Of a stretch of 39,718 bases of DNA, positions 1 to 9,041 are shown in pieces. The notes under the pieces are model-generated. The model was not told where the DNA came from. It searched no databases and worked only from the letters and a program-made list of their open reading frames with translations. The number at the start of each line of letters is the position of its first letter. The stretch's first letter is position 1. This DNA comes from JAZKIX01 sp040384645 (lineage in GTDB: Bacteria > Pseudomonadota > Gammaproteobacteria > Burkholderiales > Burkholderiaceae_D), in the NCBI GenBank assembly GCA_040384645.1, contig JAZKIX010000021.1, positions 1 through 39,718 of the forward strand, given 5' to 3'. The position numbers were made by a program, and so were the translations under genes.

Positions 1-126
1 GCTCAGCAGCAACCGCCAGCACATACTCAGCTTACCGCCTCCCCCATGAATCAGCTAGTACCCAGTATAATCACCGATCCTCTGCGGATCGCAACCGCAC
101 CGCTCGCAACGATAATCTGACAGCTT

Positions 127-1828
127 ATGCTCGCCTCGCAAAAAAAAGAAATAGGCAATATCTTCCACGCAGCAGTAACGCGTATTTTTGATGCTCAAGC
201 GGCCACTATTACGATAGTGCTTGAACGACCACGGGATGCTTCACATGGCGATATTNNNNNNNNNNCAGTTAGCTAAGTCACTGAAGATGAATCCGCGTGA
301 ACTTGCGCAACGCATTGTCGCCGAAGTCATGCTGGATTCAGCGACACCAAATCTGATAGCGTCGATAGACGTAGCGGGGCCGGGCTTTATTAACATCCGA
401 CTTGCTGCGAGCGCAAAACAAATGGTTATTAAAGCCATTTTCGAGCAGACCACGCATTACGGTGAAAGCTCAATCGGCGTAGGAAAAAAAGTCATCGTTG
501 AATTTGTCTCAGCAAATCCGACAGGGCCGCTCCACGTTGGTCACGGCAGGCAAGGCGCTTTAGGTGATGCAATTGCAGCTTTGCTTCAGACGCAAGGTTA
601 CGATGTGACACGTGAGTTTTATTATAACGACGCCGGCGTACAGATCGCCAATCTTGCGTTATCTGTGCAAGCTCGCATAAAAGGGTTGAATCCAGGCGAC
701 CAAGGTTGGCCGGAATCCGCTTACAACGGTAGTTATATCGCTGATATTGCTGCCGAATATTCTGCCAAATGTACGGTGGCCGCAAGTAATGGCATACCCG
801 TCACTGCGAGTGGCGATGCCGATAACATTGACTCCGTTCGCGACTTTGCCGTCACCTATTTGCGGCGTGAACAAGACGTCGATTTGCAGGCATTCGGCGT
901 CAAATTCAATAACTATTATCTTGAATCGTCCTTGTACTCGGATGGCAAAGTTAACGCAACGGTCAATGCGTTAATTGAGCACCAAAAGACGTATGAGTCG
1001 GACGGCGCACTCTGGTTACGCACCACCGATTATGGCGATGACAAAGATCGCGTCATGAAAAAATCCGATGGAACATATACCTATTTTGTGCCGGACGTCG
1101 CCTATCACGTCACAAAATGGCAGCGTGGATTTGTGCAGGCGATAAATGTCCAAGGCAGCGATCACCATGGCACAATTACGCGAGTCCGGGCCGGTTTGCA
1201 AGCCTTGGATCTCGGCGTGCCGCAGAGTTATCCAGAATATGTGTTGCACAAGATGGTTACGGTAATGAAGGATGGCGCCGAGGTCAAAATCTCCAAACGC
1301 GCCGGCTCCTACGTCACAGTCCGTGACTTGATCGAATGGTCAGGTAATGGCGATATCGTCAAAGGGCGCGACGCAGTACGCTTTTTTCTTATTTCACGGA
1401 AGGCTGATACCGAGTTTGTCTTCGATGTCGATGTCGCTCTAGCCCAATCCGATGAAAATCCAGTCTATTACGTCCAGTACGCTCACGCGCGGATTTGTTC
1501 TGTTTTGAATCAATGGGGCGGCGAAGAGGCAAGTTTGTTTGATGCAGACCTGACGCCTCTGGTTGTGCCGCGCGAGGCTGCATTATTGGCGAAGCTGGCT
1601 GAATATCCAGAGATGTTGCAACACGCACTGGAAGAACTGGGTCCGCATCAAGTCGCATTTTATTTGCGCGAGCTGGCGGGCGAACTACATGGCTATTACA
1701 ATGCCGAACGCGTGTTGGTCGACCACGTGCCAACCAAAATGGCGCGTCTGGCGTTAATGATGGCGATCAGGCAGGTGCTGCGAAACGGACTGGCGCTAAT
1801 TGGCGTGAGTGCGCCGGACAAAATGTAA
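127..1828 (+). CDS. argS: Arginyl-tRNA synthetase (interrupted by an N gap)
   Basis: Class I aminoacyl-tRNA synthetase that charges tRNA-Arg in the cytoplasm. I place the start at ATG 127, the first start after an in-frame TGA at 118-120. From there the frame reads MLASQKKEIGNIF and then VLERPRDASHGDI, the conserved ArgRS N-terminal region, up to the 10-N gap at 256-265. After the gap the protein continues in another frame (QLAKSLKMNPRELA), so the gap is not to scale. The family's ATNIAM spacing would need about 18 bases. The signature appears as GPLHVGHG, and a KMSKS-like stretch reads VKISKRAG. The C-terminal anticodon-binding domain is complete and ends NGLALIGVSAPDKM. Length is about 570 residues, normal for the family. 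The next gene follows after 16 bases, so argS probably heads an operon with the SPOR gene and dsbA. Confidence 0.95.
256..265. other. Assembly gap (10 N) inside argS
   Basis: Ten N residues. Coding frame differs on the two sides (frame of position 253 before, frame of 266 after). Family alignment from memory predicts about 18 missing bases, which would restore a single frame. I therefore read this as a placeholder gap and not a biological frameshift. Confidence 0.9.
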
Positions 1829-1844
1829 AGCGGAGACGGCTGAA

Positions 1845-2516
1845 ATGCATCTACTAAAATTTGAAACTACGCAGCTAAGTAAAAGCCAGCATGGTGGTAC
1901 GCTATTAGGACTGATTATCGGGCTGATCGTTGGCTTGGCTATTGCAGTTGCAGTGGCGCTGGTGATTACAAAAGGTGCGACGCCATTTACTACCCGTCCC
2001 GGAAAGCAAGATAAGGCGGCCGAACTCAGTCCTGGGCAAATTGCAGATCCGAACAAGGCTTTGTATGGCAATAAGGATGCGGCAAAAGAAGCAGCCAAGG
2101 CTTTTGCTAAAGGCACGCCGGAAGCGGTGGTAAAGCCAGCCGAAGCACCAGTCGTACAAGTGGCTAAGCCTGAAGTAAAAGTACCGGCCGCAGACGAAAA
2201 GTTAGCTGTTGAAAAATCTAAAACACCCGAACTAGCGAAAGCCGCAGAGCCGACAGTCAAGCCAGAAGTGGTCGATGACAAATGGCTCTATTACCTCCAG
2301 GCTGGTGCCTTCCGCGAACAAGCCGACGCTGAAAACACCCGCGCGAAACTGGCTTTGCTAGGGGTCGAAGCCAAGATCGCCGACCGCGCCACAGATAGCG
2401 GCAATCTATATCGGGTTCGAGTAGGGCCATTCAATCAAGTCGAAACAATGAACCGTATTCGCACCAAACTGTCAGATAACGGCGTTGATGTTGCCGTCAT
2501 ACGCAATCAAAAATAA
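1845..2516 (+). CDS. SPOR-domain membrane protein (FtsN-like layout)
   Basis: Single-pass membrane protein of about 223 residues. A short cytoplasmic N-terminus is followed by a Gly/Leu/Val-rich membrane segment (about residues 18-41). Then comes a long Ala/Lys/Glu/Pro-rich periplasmic linker, and a C-terminal SPOR domain (YYLQAGAFREQADAENTRAK ... YRVRVGPF ... VAVIRNQK). SPOR domains bind denuded septal peptidoglycan, and this layout resembles FtsN. An FtsN-type division role is an inference, because essential FtsN motifs cannot be confirmed by eye. I chose ATG 1845 over upstream alternatives because GGAG lies about nine bases before it and upstream starts would overlap argS. It sits between argS (16-base gap) and dsbA (14-base gap), probably cotranscribed. 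Confidence 0.88.
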   Translation: MHLLKFETTQLSKSQHGGTLLGLIIGLIVGLAIAVAVALVITKGATPFTTRPGKQDKAAELSPGQIADPNKALYGNKDAAKEAAKAFAKGTPEAVVKPAEAPVVQVAKPEVKVPAADEKLAVEKSKTPELAKAAEPTVKPEVVDDKWLYYLQAGAFREQADAENTRAKLALLGVEAKIADRATDSGNLYRVRVGPFNQVETMNRIRTKLSDNGVDVAVIRNQK

Positions 2517-2530
2517 TCTTAAAGGATCTT

Positions 2531-3226
2531 ATGCGCTTTCTTCGCAAACTACTCTCAACTGTTGGCCTGTGTTTCATTGCCTTGTCTGCTTCCGCAACGC
2601 CGGCAGATCCCAAAAATGGTGTCGAATATTTGACACTTGAAAGCCGTCAAAATACCGAATCGGGTAAAAAAATAGAAGTAATTGAATTCTTCGGATATTT
2701 TTGTCCACATTGCAATGTCTTCGATCCCAGCTTGACGGAGTGGGTGAAGAAGCAAGGTGACAATATCGTGTTTAAGCGAATCCATATCGCCTTCGGCGAA
2801 TCGATGGTGCCGCAACAGCGCTTGTACTTTGCACTGGAAGCCATGGGCAAGACCGAAGAAATGCACAAGAAAATTTTCGCTGCAATTCATAATGAGCGTC
2901 AATCCTTGAACAAGGAAGAGGCGATCATCGACTTCGTAGTCAAGCAAGGCATAGATAAGCAAAAATTCGTCGACACATACAATTCGTTTGCAGTACAAAC
3001 CAAGGCGCGCCGTGCCACACAGATGCAAAGCACTTACAAAATCGACGGCGTGCCGACCATCGTGATCGATGGCCAGTACCTGACTTCGCCGTCGATTGCC
3101 GGTAAGGGACAGCCGACCGAGCCAGCCATGCAAGATGCCGCGTTAAAGGTTATGGATGTGTTAGTTGCGCGTGCCCGTCCTGCCGCCGCAGTTGCGGACA
3201 AGAGTAAAAAAGCCACGAAGAACTAG
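2531..3226 (+). CDS. dsbA: Thiol:disulfide interchange protein, DsbA type
   Basis: Periplasmic thioredoxin-fold oxidoreductase that introduces disulfides into exported proteins. The 231-residue product has a signal peptide (MRFLRKLLSTVGLCFIALSA, cleavage probably after SASA). The redox motif CPHC is at residues 58-61 inside FFGYFCPHC. The cis-proline loop is GVPTIVIDG (Pro about 175). A helical insertion lies between these motifs, as in DsbA. The C-terminal tail is Ala/Lys-rich. ATG 2531 is preceded by AAAGGA at good spacing. It follows the SPOR gene by 14 bases and is closed by a strong intrinsic terminator 22 bases after the stop, so it is the last gene of the argS transcript. The alternative, a DsbC/DsbG-type isomerase, is unlikely given the CPHC motif and size. 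Confidence 0.93.
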   Translation: MRFLRKLLSTVGLCFIALSASATPADPKNGVEYLTLESRQNTESGKKIEVIEFFGYFCPHCNVFDPSLTEWVKKQGDNIVFKRIHIAFGESMVPQQRLYFALEAMGKTEEMHKKIFAAIHNERQSLNKEEAIIDFVVKQGIDKQKFVDTYNSFAVQTKARRATQMQSTYKIDGVPTIVIDGQYLTSPSIAGKGQPTEPAMQDAALKVMDVLVARARPAAAVADKSKKATKN

Positions 3227-3248
3227 CCTGCTCGATGTCAAATCGCTC

Positions 3249-3284
3249 AAAAAATCCGCCACCCGCAAGCGTGGCGGATTTTTT
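3249..3284 (+). terminator. Rho-independent terminator after dsbA
   Basis: Inverted repeat ATCCGCCAC / GTGGCGGAT with an eight-base loop, followed by TTTTTT and preceded by AAAAAA. It can act on the + strand after dsbA. The flanking A-run would allow bidirectional action. Confidence 0.92.
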
Positions 3285-3297
3285 ATGAAGATTGCAT

Positions 3298-4101
3298 ATG
3301 CATAAAGTATTCATCACGGGTGCATCGAGCGGTCTGGGAGCAGCATTGGCTCGTCAATATGCCCAGCAAGGCGCGACATTGGGATTGGTCGGCCGCCGCC
3401 AGCAAGTGCTGCAGCAATTGGCGGCCAGCTTGCCCAATGCGCAGCAACACCGTTGTTACCCACTTGATGTGACCAAGCACACGGAACTGGCTGCGGCTGC
3501 TGCCGATTTTATCGGCGACACGGGCATTGATGTCGTGATCGCCAACGCCGGCATATCGCAAGGTACGCGGAGCGAATATGCCGAAGACATAGCGGTCTTT
3601 GAACGTATCATCGCTACCAATCTAACCGCAACCGTGGCAACTTTTGCGCCCTTTATCGCAGCCATGAAAGCGCAAGCCGCCAATGGCAATCGCAATGGTC
3701 GTCTGGTTGGCATTGGCAGCGTGGCTGCAATCCGTGGTTTGCCAGGTGCGGAAGCCTATAGTGCGTCGAAAGCGGCTGTGGTCAGTTATTGCGAATCGCT
3801 GCGAGTCGAATTGCGGGGCGTAGGGATTGCGGTCGTCACCATCATGCCGGGCTACATCGATACGCCGATGACACAGATCAATGACTATCCCATGCCGTTT
3901 TTGATGCCTGCACCAAAATTTGCAGCTAGCGCCGTGAAGGCGATTAGCGCTGGTACTAGCTATCGCGTCATTCCATGGCAAATGGGTCTGGTGGCAAAAT
4001 TACTGCGCTTAATGCCCAATTTTTTGTATGACTATGCATTTTCCAAAGCGCCATACAAGGCACGCCTGATTGAGCCGGCGTCTGCGCCGACGGAATTGTG
4101 A
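3298..4101 (+). CDS. SDR-family NAD(P)-dependent oxidoreductase
   Basis: Classical short-chain dehydrogenase/reductase of 267 residues. The cofactor-binding motif is TGASSGLG (residues 7-14), the NAG motif is at 83-85, the catalytic serine is near 141, and YSASK places Tyr154 and Lys158. The segment after PGYIDTPM is the usual substrate-loop region, and the C-terminus is basic. The substrate cannot be read from the sequence. I chose ATG 3298 over a TTG six bases upstream. It lies just after the dsbA terminator, so it needs its own promoter. Repeat element A follows 33 bases after its stop. Confidence 0.88.
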   Translation: MHKVFITGASSGLGAALARQYAQQGATLGLVGRRQQVLQQLAASLPNAQQHRCYPLDVTKHTELAAAAADFIGDTGIDVVIANAGISQGTRSEYAEDIAVFERIIATNLTATVATFAPFIAAMKAQAANGNRNGRLVGIGSVAAIRGLPGAEAYSASKAAVVSYCESLRVELRGVGIAVVTIMPGYIDTPMTQINDYPMPFLMPAPKFAASAVKAISAGTSYRVIPWQMGLVAKLLRLMPNFLYDYAFSKAPYKARLIEPASAPTEL

Positions 4102-4134
4102 GTCCCAAGGCCGTGTTTAACGACTAAAAAGGCG

Positions 4135-4217
4135 AAAATATACTGGGTATAGTATTAAATTTGAGGCAATAAAAACGTGCGGGACGGCCATGTTTCATGG
4201 CTATACCCCCGTCATTT
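4135..4217 (+). repeat. Dispersed hairpin element, copy A
   Basis: First of six related ~83-base intergenic elements. Helix 1 is ATACT/AGTAT around GGGT. The shared core reads CGTGCGG (4176-4182). Helix 3 is CCATG-TTT-CATGG followed by CTATACCCCC. The left end (ACTGGGTATAG) and the reverse complement of the right end (ACGGGGGTATAG) form imperfect terminal inverted repeats. It lies 3' of the SDR gene, same strand, and 115 bases before birA. Confidence 0.85.
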
Positions 4218-4332
4218 TGGACATAACGACTGGAAACAGAGCCGATTTTGTGACACAACAGCCGTACCACACGCCGCTCGGTTGCCACAACGATTATTCT
4301 TGGCATGGATGCCACCAGCTAGAGACCGATCA

Positions 4333-5145
4333 ATGAGCAACCCATTCTCCATTCAAGACATCGCTGCATTCAGTCGTCCCGCCGCGCGCTACGTCCAGCT
4401 CCAAGTCATTGCCGAAACCGGCTCGACCAATGCCGATTTGATGGCGGCGATCCACCCCAATAGCAAGCCGACCTTGTTGATCGCCGAGGCCCAGACCGCC
4501 GGCCGAGGTCGTGCTGGCCGCAGTTGGTTGTCGGCGCCGCAAGCGAGCCTCACGTTCTCGCTGGCTTGGAATTTTGCACTGCCGGTGCAGGCGTTGCTCG
4601 GCCTGCCTCTGGCCGTGGGCGTTGCGATAGCCGAGACATTGGCTGCATTTGACGTCTTCGTCCAATTGAAATGGCCCAACGACGTGCTCAAGGATGGCAA
4701 GAAACTGGCCGGGATTTTGATCGAAACAATGCCGGCGCCGGTTGATGAGCGTGGTTACGACAGTCAAGAGCTCTGGGCCGTGATCGGAATCGGACTCAAT
4801 CTGCTCATGCCGGACGAACTGGAGGCGCAGATCGGGCAAGCGGCAGCATCGATACCGTGGCTGGCGCAGCTAGATCGCAATGTGTTGATGGCAGCGCTGT
4901 TAAGCACCCTGTGCGAGGCGTTGGCGCAGTTCGAGACTGAGGGTTTTCCCGCCTTTGAAGCACGTTGGAATCGCCTGCATGCATTCGCCGGACAGCCGGT
5001 CGCGATCATGGATCAAGGCCATGTCTTGCAGCAAGGGATCGCGTTTGGGGTAGACGCCGCCGGTTGTCTGCTGCTCGATACGGCTGCGGGGCGGATCGCG
5101 GTGGTGGCCGGCGACGTGTCCTTGCGTGTGCAGCAGCTAGCATGA
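4333..5145 (+). CDS. birA: Biotin--[acetyl-CoA-carboxylase] ligase, without the DNA-binding domain
   Basis: Cytoplasmic enzyme that activates biotin as biotinyl-AMP and attaches it to carrier lysines. Likely clients include the pyruvate carboxylase encoded at 33.5 kb and acetyl-CoA carboxylase. The 270-residue product shows the biotinyl-AMP loop GRGRAGRSW (residues 57-65), KWPNDV (113-118), DGKKLAGILIE, and the small C-terminal SH3-like domain. The N-terminal winged helix of bifunctional BirA is absent, so it is a class I, non-repressor ligase. A longer reading starting at 4177 would run through repeat element A and lacks family similarity, so ATG 4333 is preferred. The stop overlaps coaX by ATGA. 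Confidence 0.93.
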   Translation: MSNPFSIQDIAAFSRPAARYVQLQVIAETGSTNADLMAAIHPNSKPTLLIAEAQTAGRGRAGRSWLSAPQASLTFSLAWNFALPVQALLGLPLAVGVAIAETLAAFDVFVQLKWPNDVLKDGKKLAGILIETMPAPVDERGYDSQELWAVIGIGLNLLMPDELEAQIGQAAASIPWLAQLDRNVLMAALLSTLCEALAQFETEGFPAFEARWNRLHAFAGQPVAIMDQGHVLQQGIAFGVDAAGCLLLDTAAGRIAVVAGDVSLRVQQLA

Positions 5146-5933
5146 TGTGGTTACTGATCGACGTCGGCAATACCCGGCTCAAATGGGCCGCGGTACCTGC
5201 GCCGCCAGCGCCCGCCCAATTGGGGCAATGGCTAGCGTGCGGTAACGCCGGTCTGGCTGACCTGGGCCAGCTCACGGCGAAATGGCGGGCGATGCCCATC
5301 GGGCGCATTCTCGTCGCCAATGTAGCGGGCGACGCAATACGGCGCCAGCTCGAACGACTCTTTGCAATGTCGGCGGCACCTGTTGCAATCGAGGTCGAAT
5401 GGTTCGCTTCCAGCGCCAGCGCTGCCGGTGTGCGCAGTCGCTATCGTCGGCCTGAGCAATTGGGTTGCGACCGCTTTGCTGCGGCGATCGGCGCGCACGC
5501 CCTATTTCCAGCGCAGCCTTTGATTGTTGCCAGTTGCGGCACCGCAACCACGATTGATGCGGTCAGCGCGGATGGCGTATTTATCGGCGGCTTGATTTTG
5601 CCTGGCCTCGATTTAATGACGACCTCGCTCGCAAAAAATACCGCACAACTCCCGCAAGTGAATCAGGGTAATGAAAAGCGAAGTCTGCCCTTTGCCGACA
5701 ATACTGACGATGCAATCCTGAGCGGTTGCATAGCCGCGCAAGTGGGCGCGATTGAGCGCGCGGTCCGATTGCATCCCGACCCAGCGGTCACCGCAACTTG
5801 CGTACTTGCCGGTGGCGCCGCAAAAAGTATTGCGCCCGTGCTATCTGTGCCTTACAACATGGTTGATAATCTGGTTCTCGTCGGATTGCACGCGGTGGCA
5901 ATCGATCAACAACAGTCAGGGGCAACATGTTGA
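5142..5933 (+). CDS. coaX: Type III pantothenate kinase
   Basis: Phosphorylates pantothenate, the first step of coenzyme A synthesis, in the cytoplasm. The 263-residue product begins MMWLLIDVGNTRLKW with the phosphate-binding DVGNT motif (residues 7-11). It also has GCDRFAA, the SCGTATTIDAV motif and GGLILPGL, all typical of the ASKHA-fold CoaX family. The start ATG overlaps the birA stop (ATGA), which implies translational coupling. A second ATG follows directly at 5145. The stop overlaps the next gene by seven bases. The birA-coaX pairing is common in betaproteobacteria. Confidence 0.93.
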   Translation: MMWLLIDVGNTRLKWAAVPAPPAPAQLGQWLACGNAGLADLGQLTAKWRAMPIGRILVANVAGDAIRRQLERLFAMSAAPVAIEVEWFASSASAAGVRSRYRRPEQLGCDRFAAAIGAHALFPAQPLIVASCGTATTIDAVSADGVFIGGLILPGLDLMTTSLAKNTAQLPQVNQGNEKRSLPFADNTDDAILSGCIAAQVGAIERAVRLHPDPAVTATCVLAGGAAKSIAPVLSVPYNMVDNLVLVGLHAVAIDQQQSGATC

Positions 5934-6595
5934 GATTTTTCTTTTGGGTATTGCTAATCGCCAATGCCGGATTGTTCGCCTATCATCAAGGCTATCTGGG
6001 GTTTGCCAACGGGCATGAGACGGACCGCTTGGAGGCCCAAATCAATCCCGAAAAAATCAAGCTGATCCCCGTGGCAAGTGCCAGTGCCAGTATTGCCGCG
6101 ACACCTGCCGCGCCATTACCGGATACTAAGCCTGAGATGATCGCTTGTACCCAAGTGGGCAATTTTACGGCGCCGGATGCGATTCGATTCGAAGCAGCAT
6201 TGCTGAGCCTGAATCTAGGTGATCGTCAGTCTCGCCACAATGTCAAGGAAGTTGCCAGCCATATGGTCTATATTCCGCCGCTGGCAGATAAGGAGGCGGC
6301 TGACAAGAAAGCGAGCGAATTGCGCGGCATGGGCGTCACGAATTTTTATATCATGCAAGAAAATTCCGGTATGAAATGGGGCATATCACTGGGCGTATTC
6401 AAAACCGAGGACGCAGCGCAAAATCATTTGGATGAATTGCTAAAAGCGGGCATTAAAAGTGCCCGGGTCGGCGCCCGTAGCGTCGTCACCAACCGGTTTG
6501 CCTTCCAATTGCGCGATCTCGATCCCGCTACCAGATCAAGTTTGGACAAGATTCAAGCTGGCTTTCCAAATCAAGCGATTGGTGTTTGCGACTAA
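5927..6595 (+). CDS. SPOR-domain membrane protein
   Basis: 222-residue protein with one N-terminal membrane anchor (FFFWVLLIANAGLFAYH) and a periplasmic region. A C-terminal SPOR-like domain includes GISLGVFKTEDAAQNHLDEL followed by KSARVGAR. SPOR domains recognise denuded septal glycan. The specific role is unknown. It overlaps coaX by seven bases, has AGGGG just before its ATG, and is the last gene of the birA-coaX operon. Repeat element B begins five bases after its stop. It faces rlpA, itself a SPOR protein, convergently. Confidence 0.85.
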   Translation: MLRFFFWVLLIANAGLFAYHQGYLGFANGHETDRLEAQINPEKIKLIPVASASASIAATPAAPLPDTKPEMIACTQVGNFTAPDAIRFEAALLSLNLGDRQSRHNVKEVASHMVYIPPLADKEAADKKASELRGMGVTNFYIMQENSGMKWGISLGVFKTEDAAQNHLDELLKAGIKSARVGARSVVTNRFAFQLRDLDPATRSSLDKIQAGFPNQAIGVCD

Positions 6596-6600
6596 GAACC

Positions 6601-6686
6601 AAAAATATACTGCCAGGTGTATTTTTTAAGGTGCGATAAATACGAGCGGCAGAGGGGGTATATGTCGATATACCCCCATAATTTTT
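6601..6686 (+). repeat. Dispersed hairpin element, copy B
   Basis: Helix 1 pairs AAAATATAC with GTGTATTTT (one U-G wobble). The core contains GAGCGG, a one-base variant of GTGCGG. Helix 3 is a perfect nine-base stem GGGGGTATA / TATACCCCC with a six-base loop. It sits five bases after the SPOR-gene stop, in the same orientation, at the convergent junction with rlpA. The right side is T-rich (TTTTT) but lies eight bases past the stem, so a terminator role is possible and not convincing. Confidence 0.88.
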
Positions 6687-6695
6687 GCTATTTGA

Positions 6696-7865
6696 CTATT
6701 GCGCCGGCAGGGTCAAGGGCACAATAAGCGGCATGGAAAGTAGCCAGCCGCCATCTTGCAACCAGCGTGCCGCGTTTGCAGCGTCGACCTGGCTGGGGTA
6801 GGGGCCGCTGTAGAGCCGGTACAAATTTCCCGAGAAAACGATGCGTAGCGCCGCTTGATTGGCCGGCCAGTTTTGTACCAGGCGTTGCTGCGCCGCTTCT
6901 GCATTGGCAACTTGCCCGAAGGCGCTTAGTTGCAAATAGTATGCGGTGTTGCCACCTTTCATAGTGGTCGTGTCGCCCGCAGCCTCGCTGGTCGCGGCAA
7001 GGTTCTTGCTCACTTGCGCAGTGCTATCGCTAACGCGATCCGTCTGCATCATTAATGCGATGTCGGCCGGCGCAACCGGTTCGTCCACTGTCGCTGCAAC
7101 TGGCGGCAATGACTTAACACTGCCTTGCAATTGTGATGACGATTTTAATGAATCCGGTTTGGGCGCTTGCGCCAGCCGCACAATGTCATTTGGCAACAGC
7201 CGCTCCACAAATAGTTCCGCGCTGCCGCTGCTGAGGTAACCCAACTTCAAGGCGGCGGTGTATGACAGGTCGATAATCCGGTTTGAATGAAACGGGCCGC
7301 GGTCATTGACGCGCACGATCACTTGCTGACCGTTGCGCAGGTTGCTGACCCGTGCATACGAGGGAATCGGCAGCGTGGGATGCGCCGCAGTCAGCTGGTA
7401 CATGTCATAGCGCTCGCCGGACGAGGTCTTCTGGCCGTGAAATTTTTTGCCGTACCAACTGCCGATACCGCGCTGCGAGAATGGCTCGTTGTGGGTGATC
7501 GGCGTATAGAGCTTACCGAACACTTTGTAGGGCCGATTGCCAGACTTGGAATACGGCTCCAGTTTCGGTTCAGGATCAGGCGTCGCCAGCAAATTCTCCG
7601 GTGTTTGGTCGCCCGGTCCATCGTCCTGATAGTAGCCGCCTCGGCCAGATCCGGCCGCTGGCAAAACGGGATGGGCCGCTTGAGGCACCGGTTTGGCGGT
7701 GGCTGGTGGCGCAACGGGGACAGGTGTGGGAACGCTGGATTTGGCCGGTTCGAGACTTGCTCTTGACGAAGACGTTTTGGGCTCAACGGCGCAGCCAGTC
7801 AATACCAGTCCGGCCAACAGAGACCAATAAATGCTATGGCGAAAGCGCAGACCGCGGCAGTGCAT
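6696..7865 (-). CDS. rlpA: Septal ring lytic transglycosylase RlpA (lipoprotein)
   Basis: Outer-membrane lipoprotein that cleaves denuded peptidoglycan during daughter-cell separation. The 389-residue product has a lipobox LTGC with Cys25 after a hydrophobic signal. A Pro/Ala-rich linker follows, then a double-psi beta-barrel domain (GIGSWYGKKFHGQKTSSGER ... VIVRVNDRGPF, containing the catalytic-type Asp of NDRGP). A C-terminal SPOR domain starts at YYLQLSAFG. I use ATG 7865; a TTG at 7880 is the alternative. It lies 53 bases downstream of rodA on the same strand and is the last gene of the mreB-to-rlpA cluster, the common arrangement in this group. Confidence 0.94.
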   Translation of the reverse strand: MHCRGLRFRHSIYWSLLAGLVLTGCAVEPKTSSSRASLEPAKSSVPTPVPVAPPATAKPVPQAAHPVLPAAGSGRGGYYQDDGPGDQTPENLLATPDPEPKLEPYSKSGNRPYKVFGKLYTPITHNEPFSQRGIGSWYGKKFHGQKTSSGERYDMYQLTAAHPTLPIPSYARVSNLRNGQQVIVRVNDRGPFHSNRIIDLSYTAALKLGYLSSGSAELFVERLLPNDIVRLAQAPKPDSLKSSSQLQGSVKSLPPVAATVDEPVAPADIALMMQTDRVSDSTAQVSKNLAATSEAAGDTTTMKGGNTAYYLQLSAFGQVANAEAAQQRLVQNWPANQAALRIVFSGNLYRLYSGPYPSQVDAANAARWLQDGGWLLSMPLIVPLTLPAQ

Positions 7866-7918
7866 TAGCCTGTTGGACAAGCTAATTTTGACGATGCCAA
7901 TGGAAAAAGGATGCGAAA

Positions 7919-9031
7919 TCAGCTTTTTACCAATTTACGGTGGCGTTGAATACTCATCAAGATACCGCTGCCTAGCCCAAGCGTCACTAATGCCGTGCCG
8001 CCATAGCTCATGAATGGCAACGGCACGCCAACCACTGGCAAGATGCCGCTGACCATGCCGATGTTCACAAACGCGTAAGTGAAAAAAATCAAGGTAATGG
8101 CACCGGCCAACAGCCGCGTGAATAAGGTCGGCGCATTGGCGGCGATCATGAGGCCGCGCCCGATCAGCAATAAATAGAGCAACATCAACACGAGATTGCC
8201 CACCAATCCAAATTCTTCGGAATAGACGGCGAAGATAAAGTCGGTCGTGCGCTCAGGGATAAATTCCAGATGCGCCTGGGTGCCCTTCAGCCAGCCCTTG
8301 CCGGTAATGCCACCTGAACCGACCGCAATAGTCGATTGGATGATGTGAAACCCTTTGCCGAGCGGGTCGGCCGAAGGGTCAAGCAGCATCATGACGCGTG
8401 TTCGCTGGTAGTCATGCAGCACCGACCAGACCACCGGCAGACTGGCACTGACTGCGACAAATAAGCCGATCAGTGTTTTCCAGGACAGGCCAGCCAGAAA
8501 GATGACATAAAACCCAGCTGCCAGAACCAGAAGGGCGGTACCCAAATCAGGTTGTTTGGCAATCAAGCCCACTGGGATCGCCAGTAGCAGTCCGGCAATC
8601 AGGAATTCGCGCCAGCGGATCATGCCTTCCCGCTTTTGGAAAAACCAGGCCAGCATCAAGGGCATGGCAATTTTCATGATTTCGGAAGGCTGAATCACCA
8701 TACCTAGATTGATCCAGCGCCGTGCGCCTTTTTTGATGATGCCAAACATTGCCACCGCAATCAAAAGCGCAATACCGGCTGTATACAAGGGCACGGCAAA
8801 GCGCATCAAGGTCTGTGGCGGTACATTGGCTGCGACCCACATCACGGCAAACGCAATCAGGATATTGCGTAGCTGGTCTTCCACCCGCCCCGGGAAATCG
8901 ATGCCGGCTGAATACAGCGTCACGATCCCAGCCGACAACAAAAGGAAAATAATCAACGCCAGCGGGCCATCAAACACCATGAACATGGGCATGATGCGAC
9001 GCCAGACGGAACGGGTTTCGGGCATATGCAT
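7919..9031 (-). CDS. rodA: Peptidoglycan glycosyltransferase RodA
   Basis: SEDS-family integral membrane glycosyltransferase of the elongasome, working with PBP2. The product has about 370 residues with around ten membrane segments. Family stretches include FDGPLALIIFLLL, QPSEIMKIAMPL, KQPDLGTALL, GKGFHIIQSTIAVGSGG and MSYGGTALV. I prefer ATG 9031 (MHMPETRSVWRRI), ten bases after the mrdA stop. An upstream ATG at 9088 would overlap mrdA and add 19 residues not typical of the family. It is downstream of mrdA and upstream of rlpA. Confidence 0.95.
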   Translation of the reverse strand: MHMPETRSVWRRIMPMFMVFDGPLALIIFLLLSAGIVTLYSAGIDFPGRVEDQLRNILIAFAVMWVAANVPPQTLMRFAVPLYTAGIALLIAVAMFGIIKKGARRWINLGMVIQPSEIMKIAMPLMLAWFFQKREGMIRWREFLIAGLLLAIPVGLIAKQPDLGTALLVLAAGFYVIFLAGLSWKTLIGLFVAVSASLPVVWSVLHDYQRTRVMMLLDPSADPLGKGFHIIQSTIAVGSGGITGKGWLKGTQAHLEFIPERTTDFIFAVYSEEFGLVGNLVLMLLYLLLIGRGLMIAANAPTLFTRLLAGAITLIFFTYAFVNIGMVSGILPVVGVPLPFMSYGGTALVTLGLGSGILMSIQRHRKLVKS

Positions 9032-9041
9032 AGAGGATCGC

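Noticed and set aside
66..71. TATAAT upstream of argS as a promoter
   Set aside because: No acceptable -35 hexamer at 16-18 bases; too weak to list.
4177..4332. N-terminal extension of birA by 52 residues
   Set aside because: It would translate the repeat element; class I ligases start near MSNPFSIQDI and the residues added look random.
6601..6686. Element B as an ordinary rho-independent terminator
   Set aside because: The stem is strong, but the T-run is eight bases away and the other five copies have no T-run; the shared features lie outside what a terminator needs.
7287..7766. 159-codon open frame antisense to rlpA
   Set aside because: Arg-rich shadow of the rlpA linker and barrel region, with no family motifs.
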